NCBI RefSeq assembly: GCF_947502065.1
Contig: NZ_CANMYE010000001.1
Span: 930,001-994,000 of the forward strand
Direction of reading: 5' to 3'
Length of the DNA stretch: 64,000 nucleotides
From: an uncultured Pseudoteredinibacter sp.
GTDB taxonomy: Bacteria; Pseudomonadota; Gammaproteobacteria; Pseudomonadales; Cellvibrionaceae
The notes under the pieces were generated by a model. It saw only the letters and a list, made by a program, of their open reading frames with translations. It made no database searches and was not told where the DNA came from. This document shows positions 8,658 to 15,785 of this stretch, one piece after another (positions within the stretch are counted from its first letter, which is position 1; every line of letters begins with the position of its first letter). Both the position numbers and the translations under genes were made by a program.

Positions 8658-8730
8658 GTTAGAAGTGAGACGTGAGACGTGAGACGTGAGACGTTGGATG
8701 TAAAACGTGAGACGTAAGACGTTAGACGTA
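8658..8730. repeat. Heptamer tandem repeat (GTGAGAC family)
   Basis: Ten consecutive 7-bp units run from 8658 to 8727, with a partial unit to 8730. They read GTTAGAA, four times GTGAGAC (8665-8692), GTTGGAT, GTAAAAC, GTGAGAC, GTAAGAC and GTTAGAC. All stay in a 7-bp register. The tract starts directly after the prpB stop codon and leads into the hairpin element at 8735. A related tract lies at 12897-12967. Confidence 0.9.
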
Positions 8731-8734
8731 TAGA

Positions 8735-8883
8735 GGTAGAAGGTGGGGCAGTGTTTGCTTTGCAATAAAGAGCGAGCGCCGAAAGAACAAAAAAGACTCG
8801 CGTCCTTTTGCGAGGCTTTTTTGTGAAAGAGGGAAGCCCGGAGGGCCGCCGCTCGCAAAGCAAACACTGCCCCAGCTTCTACC
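8735..8883. repeat. 149-bp inverted-repeat element with nested hairpins (MITE-like)
   Basis: The ends form an inverted repeat with 29-bp arms and one mismatch (8735-8763 and 8855-8883; core GGGGCAGTGTTTGCTTTG). Inside lies a second hairpin with 15-bp arms and one mismatch (8787-8801 and 8810-8824) with an 8-base loop, a small GCCC/GGGC stem at 8836-8846, and a further pairable GCGAGCG segment. The folded transcript would be a branched, cloverleaf-like structure. The inner stem ends in CTTTTTT and could terminate transcription. No target-site duplication is clear. No second copy occurs in this window. Confidence 0.8.
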
Positions 8884-9039
8884 GAACTTCAGGCACTTTG
8901 TATTCGGATATTCACGATATTCGGAGTTACACCATAATTGGATGTGTCCAAACAAAATACGAAAGATCAAAGAAAATATTTGATCAAAACTTAAATCAAC
9001 AGCAAGCGATTTGAAAGATAAAAGTCTGGGAGAAATATA

Positions 9040-10161
9040 ATGGCTAAAGTACTAAGCGGTGCCGGCCTACGAGGCCAAGTAGCAGGTAAAACAGCATTAT
9101 CAACCGTAGGTAAATCCGGTTCAGGCCTAACTTACCGCGGCTACGATGTAAAAGACTTAGCAGCAAAATGTGAGTTCGAAGAAGTCGCCCACCTAATCCT
9201 AAAAGGTCAGCTGCCAACGCAGGCCGAGCTGGATGCCTACAAAACCAAACTAAAAGGCTTGCGTGGATTACCCGCACAGCTAAAAACTGTATTGGAAAAC
9301 ATTCCTAAAGAAGCCCACCCAATGGACGTAATGCGCACCGGCGTATCCATGTTGGGTAACCTAGAAACCGAAATGAGCTTCGATGAGCAAGGTGATCAAG
9401 CTGATCGTATCTTGGCAACGCTAAGCTCAATGATCTGTTACTGGTATCGCTTCAGTCACGATGGTGTAAAAATCGAAACTGAAACCGATGATGACACCAT
9501 TGGCGCACACTTCTTACACATGCTACGCGGCGAAAAGCCAAACGAACTGCATGAGCGCGTAATGAACGTTTCTTTGATTCTATACGCCGAGCACGAATTT
9601 AACGCTTCAACCTTTACCGCTCGCGTATGTGCTTCTACCTTATCTGATATGCACAGCTGTGTGACTGGCGCAATTGGCTCACTACGTGGCCCACTGCACG
9701 GTGGTGCTAATGAAGCCGCCATGGAAATGATTGAAAACTGGAAGTCTGCCGACGAAGCCGAACGCGAAATGATGGGCATGCTAGAGCGCAAAGAAAAGAT
9801 TATGGGCTTTGGTCACGCGATCTACTCTGAATCTGATCCACGTAATGCCATCATCAAAGAGTGGTCTGAAAAATTGGCCGCTGATGTAGGCGACGTCGTA
9901 CTGTACCCAGTATCTGTACGCTGTGAAGAAGTCATGTGGCGCGAGAAAAAATTGTTCTGTAATGCTGACTTCTTCCACGCTTCGGCTTACCACTTCATGG
10001 ATATTCCAACCAAGCTGTTTACCCCAATCTTTGTGGTATCCCGTGTAACGGGTTGGGCAGCACACGTAATGGAGCAGCGTGCGGACAACCGTATTATTCG
10101 TCCTTCGGCTGAATACACCGGTGAAGAGTTACGTGAAGTAACTCCAATCGCTGAGCGTTAA
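9040..10161 (+). CDS. prpC: 2-Methylcitrate synthase PrpC
   Basis: This 373-aa enzyme of the citrate synthase family condenses propionyl-CoA with oxaloacetate to 2-methylcitrate. The N-terminus (SGLTYRGYDVKDLA), the active-site stretch LHGGANEAAMEM (about residue 226) and GFGHAIYSESDPRN (about residue 257, catalytic His), and the short length all fit PrpC rather than the larger housekeeping citrate synthase GltA. ATG 9040 has GGGAG eight bases upstream. It lies between prpB and acnD as in Pseudomonas and Shewanella. A stem-loop follows the stop codon. Confidence 0.95.
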   Translation: MAKVLSGAGLRGQVAGKTALSTVGKSGSGLTYRGYDVKDLAAKCEFEEVAHLILKGQLPTQAELDAYKTKLKGLRGLPAQLKTVLENIPKEAHPMDVMRTGVSMLGNLETEMSFDEQGDQADRILATLSSMICYWYRFSHDGVKIETETDDDTIGAHFLHMLRGEKPNELHERVMNVSLILYAEHEFNASTFTARVCASTLSDMHSCVTGAIGSLRGPLHGGANEAAMEMIENWKSADEAEREMMGMLERKEKIMGFGHAIYSESDPRNAIIKEWSEKLAADVGDVVLYPVSVRCEEVMWREKKLFCNADFFHASAYHFMDIPTKLFTPIFVVSRVTGWAAHVMEQRADNRIIRPSAEYTGEELREVTPIAER

Positions 10162-10182
10162 TTTTAAGCAATAAAAGTTATA

Positions 10183-10224
10183 CCTGGTGACTGCTGGCTT
10201 CTTGCAATCACCGGGCTTTCTTGT
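10183..10224 (+). terminator. Stem-loop between prpC and acnD
   Basis: CCTGGTGACTGC (10183-10194) pairs with GCAATCACCGGG (10204-10215) with one G-T wobble and one mismatch, over a 9-base loop. A T-rich tail follows. It may be a partial terminator or an mRNA-stabilising hairpin inside the operon. Confidence 0.5.
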
Positions 10225-10290
10225 ATTTACCGTTTTGTCTTAGTATTTAGCGACCGATAAAACGTCTAGAAATTTTCAAATAGGTGTTAC

Positions 10291-12894
10291 ATGAACACTG
10301 AATTCCGTAAATCTCTACCGGGCCACGATATCGATTTCTTTGATACCCGAGCCGCCGTAGAGGCGATAAAGCCTGGTTCTTACGACAAATTAAATTACAC
10401 TTCAAAGGTATTGGCTGAGCAATTGGTGCGTCGCTGTGAGCCAGAAACTTTGAACGATTGCCTAACTCAGATTATTGAATCTCGCCGCGATTTGGACTTT
10501 CCCTGGTATCCCGCGCGAGTGGTGTGTCACGATATTTTAGGTCAAACAGCCTTGGTTGATTTAGCTGGCCTGCGTGACGCGATTGCAGAGCAGGGTGGTG
10601 ATCCTTCAGACGTTAACCCGGTGGTCCCAACGCAATTGATTGTCGATCACTCTTTGGCGGTGGAAGCTCCGGGTTTTGACCCTGATGCTTTTGAAAAAAA
10701 TCGCGCCATTGAAGATCGTCGTAACGAAGATCGTTTCCACTTTATTGAGTGGACCAAAACCGCATTTAAAAACGTTGATGTGATTCCTGCCGGTAATGGC
10801 ATCATGCATCAAATCAACTTGGAAAAAATGTCACCGGTTATTCAAAACCGTGATGGCGTTGCTTATCCAGATACATGCGTGGGTACCGACTCACACACGC
10901 CGCACGTCGATGCCTTGGGTGTAATCGCCATCGGTGTGGGTGGTTTAGAGGCGGAAACCGTAATGCTAGGTCGTCCATCGATGATGCGAGTACCTGATAT
11001 TGTGGGCGTTAAACTTACCGGCAAACGTAAGCCTGGTATTACCGCCACCGATATCGTATTGGCGATTACCGAGTTCCTGCGCCAAGAGCGAGTCGTTTCT
11101 GCTTATCTAGAGTTTTTTGGTGATGGTGCCGCAGATCTTACCATTGGTGACCGCGCGACGATTTCCAATATGACGCCAGAATACGGTGCCTCGGCAGGGA
11201 TGTTCTATATCGATGAGCAAACCATCGATTACTTAAAGCTAACCGGCCGTGAACCAGAGCAAGTGGCTTTAGTAGAAGCTTACGCTAAAGAAACGGGCTT
11301 ATGGGCGGATCAAATGGTGGAGGCGCAATACGAGCGTGTATTGGAATTCGACCTCTCCTCTGTAGGTCGTAATATGGCTGGCCCATCTAACCCGCACCGC
11401 CGCCTACCTACCTCGGCTTTGGCAGAGCGTGGCATTGCTGTTGATTTGGATAAAGCCAAAGCAGAAGAAGCCGACGGCAAAATGCCAGATGGCGCTGTGA
11501 TTATCGCAGCCATCACTAGTTGTACGAACACTTCAAACCCACGCAACGTTGTGGCGGCAGGTTTGTTGGCCCGCAAAGCCAATGAGTTAGGTCTAATTCG
11601 TAAGCCTTGGGTGAAATCATCATTTGCCCCTGGTTCCAAGGTAGCGCGTTTGTACTTGGAAGAATCGGGTCTATTACCTGAGCTAGAAAAACTCGGTTTT
11701 GGTATTGTGGCTTATGCTTGCACCACCTGTAATGGTATGTCCGGTGCACTGGACCCTGAAATTCAGCAAGAAGTGATTGATCGCGATTTGTATTCGACAG
11801 CGGTACTGTCGGGTAATCGCAACTTCGATGGTCGTATTCATCCTTATGCAAAGCAGGCCTTCTTAGCTTCGCCTCCGTTAGTTGTGGCTTATGCGATTGC
11901 GGGTACTGTCCGTTTTGATATCGAACAGGATGTATTGGGTCGAGATGCTGACGGTAAAGACATTACCTTAAAAGATATCTGGCCATCCGATGAAGAGATT
12001 GATGCGATTGTGAACAAGCATGTTAAGCCTGAGCAGTTTAAACAGGTTTATATTCCAATGTTTGATCTGGGTGCGGTGGAAGAAGCTGAGTCACCTTTGT
12101 ATGACTGGCGTCCACAAAGTACTTATATCCGTCGACCGCCATATTGGGAAGGCGCATTGGCAGGTGAGCGTACATTAAAAGGCATGCGTCCGCTTGCTGT
12201 GTTGGGCGATAACATTACCACTGATCACTTGTCACCGTCGAATGCGATTTTGGCCAGCAGTGCTGCCGGTGAGTACCTAGCCAAAATGGGTTTGCCTGAG
12301 GAGGACTTTAACTCTTACGCAACTCACCGTGGTGATCACCTAACGGCCCAGCGTGCAACCTTCGCTAACCCGAAATTGTTAAATGAAATGTGCCGTGACG
12401 ATCAAGGTGATGTGATTCAGGGTTCTTTGGCTCGCGTAGAACCAGAAGGTAAGCAGACCCGTATGTGGGAAGCCATTGAAACCTATATGGATCGTGGTCA
12501 GAACCTCATCATTGTAGCCGGTGCGGATTACGGTCAGGGCTCTTCTCGCGATTGGGCGGCAAAAGGTGTTCGCTTAGCAGGTGTTGAGGCGATTGTTGCT
12601 GAAGGTTTTGAGCGCATTCACCGTACGAACCTAGTGGGAATGGGTGTATTACCACTTGAATTTAAAGCGGGTGATACGCGCGAAACCTATGGTATCGACG
12701 GTACTGAAACCTTTGATGTGATTGGTACGCCAGCACCACGTGCCGAGCTAACTTTGGTAATAAATCGTGCTAATGGTGAGTCAGTCGAAGTGCCAGTAAC
12801 CTGTCGCTTGGATACCGCCGCTGAAGTCCATGTCTACTCAGCCGGTGGCGTACTGCAGCGTTTCGCGAAGGATTTCCTAGAAGGAAATGCCTAA
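10291..12894 (+). CDS. acnD: 2-Methylcitrate dehydratase AcnD (Fe-S dependent)
   Basis: This 867-aa aconitase-family enzyme dehydrates 2-methylcitrate; together with PrpF it replaces PrpD. The cluster ligands are visible: one Cys in SHTPHVDALGV-adjacent VGTDS context, AAITSCTNTSNP (near residue 412) and YACTTCNGMSG (near residue 478). The C-terminal swivel domain carries DNITTDHLSPS and YGQGSSRDWAAKG. The presence of prpF directly downstream identifies AcnD rather than the housekeeping AcnA. ATG 10291 has AGGTG just upstream. The prpF start is 95 bp away, across a heptamer-repeat hairpin. Confidence 0.94.
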   Translation: MNTEFRKSLPGHDIDFFDTRAAVEAIKPGSYDKLNYTSKVLAEQLVRRCEPETLNDCLTQIIESRRDLDFPWYPARVVCHDILGQTALVDLAGLRDAIAEQGGDPSDVNPVVPTQLIVDHSLAVEAPGFDPDAFEKNRAIEDRRNEDRFHFIEWTKTAFKNVDVIPAGNGIMHQINLEKMSPVIQNRDGVAYPDTCVGTDSHTPHVDALGVIAIGVGGLEAETVMLGRPSMMRVPDIVGVKLTGKRKPGITATDIVLAITEFLRQERVVSAYLEFFGDGAADLTIGDRATISNMTPEYGASAGMFYIDEQTIDYLKLTGREPEQVALVEAYAKETGLWADQMVEAQYERVLEFDLSSVGRNMAGPSNPHRRLPTSALAERGIAVDLDKAKAEEADGKMPDGAVIIAAITSCTNTSNPRNVVAAGLLARKANELGLIRKPWVKSSFAPGSKVARLYLEESGLLPELEKLGFGIVAYACTTCNGMSGALDPEIQQEVIDRDLYSTAVLSGNRNFDGRIHPYAKQAFLASPPLVVAYAIAGTVRFDIEQDVLGRDADGKDITLKDIWPSDEEIDAIVNKHVKPEQFKQVYIPMFDLGAVEEAESPLYDWRPQSTYIRRPPYWEGALAGERTLKGMRPLAVLGDNITTDHLSPSNAILASSAAGEYLAKMGLPEEDFNSYATHRGDHLTAQRATFANPKLLNEMCRDDQGDVIQGSLARVEPEGKQTRMWEAIETYMDRGQNLIIVAGADYGQGSSRDWAAKGVRLAGVEAIVAEGFERIHRTNLVGMGVLPLEFKAGDTRETYGIDGTETFDVIGTPAPRAELTLVINRANGESVEVPVTCRLDTAAEVHVYSAGGVLQRFAKDFLEGNA

Positions 12895-12896
12895 AG

Positions 12897-12967
12897 GTTA
12901 GATGTGAGATGTGAGACGTGAGACGTCTTGCATCTCCACATCTCACCTCTTACATCTCACGTCTCAC
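12897..12967. repeat. Inverted pair of GTGAGAC-type heptamer tracts
   Basis: Four 7-bp units in forward orientation (12897-12924: GTTAGAT, GTGAGAT, GTGAGAC, GTGAGAC) are followed after a short spacer by four in reverse orientation (12940-12967: ATCTCAC, CTCTTAC, ATCTCAC, GTCTCAC). The two halves can pair into a long imperfect hairpin between acnD and prpF. The word is the same as in the tract after prpB. Confidence 0.85.
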
Positions 12968-12989
12968 ATTCAATCTTTTGGAGTTTATT

Positions 12990-14168
12990 ATGGCTTTTGC
13001 TCCGCAAATGAAAATACCAGCCACTTATATTCGTGGCGGCACCAGTAAGGGTGTATTTTTTAAACGTGATGAATTACCCCAGGCCTGCCAGCAACCGGGC
13101 GCTGCGCGTGATGCCATGTTGCTGCGTATTATTGGTAGCCCAGATCCTTATGCTAAGCAAATTGATGGTATGGGTGGTGCCACCTCAAGTACGTCTAAAA
13201 CCGTTATATTAGATAAAAGCAGCCAGCCAGAGCACGATGTCGATTATCTATTTGGCCAAGTGTCAATCGATAAGCCCTTTGTGGATTGGAGCGGTAACTG
13301 CGGTAATTTAACAGCGGCCGTTGGTGCGTTTGCGATTGCCAAAGGCATTGTTGATGCCGAGCGTGTACCTCAAAACGGTATTTGTACGGTTCGCATTTGG
13401 CAGGTCAATATTCAAAAAACTATTGTTGCCCATGTGCCTATTTGTAACGGCGAAGTGCAAGAGATAGGTGACTTTGAATTGGATGGTGTGACTTTCCCTG
13501 CAGCCGAAGTTGAAATCGAATTTATGGACCCTGCCGATGGTGAAGGTTCCATGTTCCCAACGGGCAATCTCGTTGACGATCTGGATGTGCCTGGCGTGGG
13601 CACACTGAAAGCCACCATGATTAACGCCGGAATTCCCACCATTTTTGTTAATGCCGATGCGATTGGCTATACCGGTACTGAGTTACAAGAAGCCATCAAT
13701 GGTGATGATGCAGCGCTAGAAAAATTTGAAACTATTCGCGCCCATGGCGCTGTCGCGATGGGTCTTATTAGTGATGTAAGTGAAGCTGTGGCTCGCCAGC
13801 ATACCCCCAAAATAGCCTTTGTCGCTCCGGCTACTAGCTATAGCTCGTCCAGTGGTAAAGACGTTAATGCTGTGGATATTGATTTGTGTGTGCGTGCTTT
13901 ATCAATGGGTAAATTGCACCATGCAATGATGGGTACCGCGGCGGTAGCTATTGGCACGGCGGCGGCTATTCCTGGCACCTTGGTGAATGAAGCCGCTGGT
14001 GGCGGTGAACGCAATGCGGTCCGTTTTGGTCATCCTTCAGGTACTCTACGTGTAGGTGCTGAAGCGAAATTGGATGGTAGTGAATGGACTGCAAGCAAAG
14101 CCATTATGAGTCGCAGTGCTCGAGTATTGATGGAAGGTTGGGTACGTATACCGGCTGATACTTTTTAG
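12990..14168 (+). CDS. prpF: AcnD-accessory protein PrpF (methylaconitate isomerase)
   Basis: This 392-aa PrpF-family protein isomerises trans-2-methylaconitate to the cis form after AcnD and has a diaminopimelate epimerase-like fold. Visible signatures are YIRGGTSKGVFF at the N-terminus, GMGGATSSTSK, and GNCGNLTAAVG near residue 100. I chose ATG 12990, with TTGGAG seven bases upstream. The longer open frame from 12918 would begin inside the heptamer repeats and add a low-quality tail. It is the last gene of the operon, followed by a strong terminator. Confidence 0.94.
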   Translation: MAFAPQMKIPATYIRGGTSKGVFFKRDELPQACQQPGAARDAMLLRIIGSPDPYAKQIDGMGGATSSTSKTVILDKSSQPEHDVDYLFGQVSIDKPFVDWSGNCGNLTAAVGAFAIAKGIVDAERVPQNGICTVRIWQVNIQKTIVAHVPICNGEVQEIGDFELDGVTFPAAEVEIEFMDPADGEGSMFPTGNLVDDLDVPGVGTLKATMINAGIPTIFVNADAIGYTGTELQEAINGDDAALEKFETIRAHGAVAMGLISDVSEAVARQHTPKIAFVAPATSYSSSSGKDVNAVDIDLCVRALSMGKLHHAMMGTAAVAIGTAAAIPGTLVNEAAGGGERNAVRFGHPSGTLRVGAEAKLDGSEWTASKAIMSRSARVLMEGWVRIPADTF

Positions 14169-14187
14169 GAAAGAGTTATTGCTAAGT

Positions 14188-14216
14188 AAAGCCCGCCTCT
14201 AAAGCGGGCTTTTTTA
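14188..14216 (+). terminator. Terminator of the prp operon
   Basis: GCCCGC (14191-14196), a 7-base loop and GCGGGC (14204-14209) are followed by a run of T. This is a clear rho-independent terminator 20 bp after the prpF stop. Confidence 0.9.
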
Positions 14217-14268
14217 TGTGGGGCTTCTTTATTTGGGGGCCCGTTAATAATTTCAACACTGTCTGTCT

Positions 14269-14877
14269 ATGCTAGAAGCCATTATTACACTTATCACTGC
14301 CACGGCTTTACTCTTGGGTTCGCCTGGCCCAGCGCCAATGGCTTTAGCCGCGGTCGGTGCGGCTTATCCATTACAGCAAGGTTTAAAGTTTCTTGCTGGT
14401 ATATTGGCGGGTTTAATATGGGTGATGCTATTTTCGGCTTTTATTTTAAATGGGCTAATTAGTATTAGCCCGTATTTGCTCAGTACAATGCAAGTTCTTG
14501 CGGCTTTATACATTATTTGGGTGGCCTATAAAATCGCGACAGCGCCGATAAACCCGAGTAATGCAGGAACTTTGATGGAGCCTGGATTCTGGCAAGGCTT
14601 TGTTTTCAATCTAATAAACCCAAAAGCTTATGCTGCGTTTGTAGCCTTGTTTTCAAGCTTTATGTTGCCAGGTAAGGACAGTTTGCATGCTTTGTTAACT
14701 ACCGCTGTTTGCTGCTTTGTGGTGGCTGCGCTTGTGGATGGGCTTTGGCTAATTGCAGGGCGTTTGCTAAGAACTGTATTTACAACGCCGAAGCAAGGCC
14801 GATATTTGAGGGTTCTATTTGCAGTATTGATGGTGACAGCCGTTTTGTTTGCGGCTACGAAAAGTGTGCTTCCATAA
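14269..14877 (+). CDS. LysE/RhtB family exporter
   Basis: This 202-aa membrane protein has five to six hydrophobic segments and the LysE/RhtB family's N-terminal motif LLGSPGPAPMALAA, together with NLINPKAYAAFVALFSSFM in the middle. Members export amino acids or related small molecules; the substrate cannot be read from the sequence. The ribosome binding site is weak. It follows the prp terminator, so it is probably a separate unit, and it converges on the deacetylase gene with six bases between stops. Confidence 0.85.
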   Translation: MLEAIITLITATALLLGSPGPAPMALAAVGAAYPLQQGLKFLAGILAGLIWVMLFSAFILNGLISISPYLLSTMQVLAALYIIWVAYKIATAPINPSNAGTLMEPGFWQGFVFNLINPKAYAAFVALFSSFMLPGKDSLHALLTTAVCCFVVAALVDGLWLIAGRLLRTVFTTPKQGRYLRVLFAVLMVTAVLFAATKSVLP

Positions 14878-14883
14878 TCCTTT

Positions 14884-15621
14884 TTATTGACGGATTAGCT
14901 CGCTCAGAGGAACGACCTGATAACCTTCATTGTCCAAATGCTTAAGCAGCATGGGTATTAATTCGACAACGTTTTGCCCTCTATTTGACTCAGGGTTCGC
15001 ATCGTCACCATCATGAAGTATTAATATTCCACCTGGTTTTAAATTGTCGGCAATGGTTTTTAGTTGCTTCTGTGCACTGTTGCTTGCCTCCGGGAAGGGC
15101 AGGATGCCGGTGATCGTAGTGAGCTGTAATTGTTCCACCTGCCGCCAAAGGTTTCGACCGATCTGACCTCCGGGGGGACGAAAATACCTTGGTTTTATGC
15201 CGGTAGCTTGGTAGATGCTGGTTTCGGCCTTTAATAACTCCTGGTCGGGAAGGCTAGGGAGATAGAGTTTGTCTAAGGACTGTTGAGCGATTAGCCCATA
15301 ACCGTGGTTACCTATCTCATGGCCTTGAGCCGCTATTTCTTTAGCGACTTCTGGAAAAGCGTCTACTTGGCGCCCCATAAGGAAGAATGTGGCTTTCGTC
15401 TTCTGCTCCTTTAGCAGCTTTAATACCTCTGTAGTGTACTTCGAAGGACCATCATCAAATGTAATAGCGATTACTTTGCTATTGTTCTTGTTGGCTTGCC
15501 AATAGGTATTTCCACCCCACTGGGCGGGCCATACAAACTCAAATACAGCCGTGTAATACTCAAATACAGCGATTGCGATAGACAGCACAAGCGCTGCGGG
15601 CTTTATTATTTTTAATAGCAT
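14884..15621 (-). CDS. Polysaccharide deacetylase (NodB homology domain)
   Basis: This 245-aa protein has an N-terminal membrane anchor or signal (residues 5-25) and a NodB domain. Motif 1, ITFDDGPS, carries the catalytic and metal-binding Asp. Motif 2 reads GHEIGNHGYGL: the first metal-binding His of HxxxH is present, but the second is replaced by Leu. Motif 3 (RYFRPPGG) and motif 5 (ILILHDGD) are intact. It should remove acyl groups from a cell-surface sugar polymer, but the altered metal site leaves activity uncertain. It lies downstream of the giant adhesin gene on the same strand, behind that gene's terminator. Confidence 0.85.
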   Translation of the reverse strand: MLLKIIKPAALVLSIAIAVFEYYTAVFEFVWPAQWGGNTYWQANKNNSKVIAITFDDGPSKYTTEVLKLLKEQKTKATFFLMGRQVDAFPEVAKEIAAQGHEIGNHGYGLIAQQSLDKLYLPSLPDQELLKAETSIYQATGIKPRYFRPPGGQIGRNLWRQVEQLQLTTITGILPFPEASNSAQKQLKTIADNLKPGGILILHDGDDANPESNRGQNVVELIPMLLKHLDNEGYQVVPLSELIRQ

Positions 15622-15720
15622 CTCTGTCTTATTTCGGCAGTTTTGTTGAGATGCTTTATGTTAGATAGCCTGGCGTCAGCTGGCAAGCACCAAAATAGGA
15701 ACACGCTTTTGTTTAGCATA

Positions 15721-15755
15721 AATAAGGCAGCTTAGTAACACTAAGCTGCCTTATT
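15721..15755. terminator. Bidirectional terminator after the giant adhesin gene
   Basis: The arms AATAAGGCAGCTTAG (15721-15735) and CTAAGCTGCCTTATT (15741-15755) are perfectly complementary over 15 bp with loop TAACA. It lies 31 bp past the stop of the minus-strand adhesin gene. Confidence 0.85.
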
Positions 15756-15785
15756 AAATAGGGCTTGCAAGCATTTATCGGTGGC

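Larger units (their letters stand above)
8656..9039. other. Gene-free gap between prpB and prpC
   Basis: This 384-bp gap holds the heptamer tract and the hairpin element. The right part (8884-9039) is AT-rich and ends in a GGGAG ribosome binding site before prpC. Short open frames here come from the repeats and are not credible genes. Confidence 0.7.

Noticed and set aside
8658..8730. Possible CRISPR array
   Set aside because: Units are only 7 bp and contiguous with no spacers, so it is a simple tandem repeat.
8552..8970. Several overlapping minus-strand open frames after prpB
   Set aside because: They arise from the heptamer repeats and the hairpin element, have repetitive products of the SRLTSHV kind, and lack ribosome binding sites.
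12918..12989. Longer N-terminus for PrpF
   Set aside because: The extension is coded by repeat DNA. ATG 12990 has a good ribosome binding site and matches the family start.
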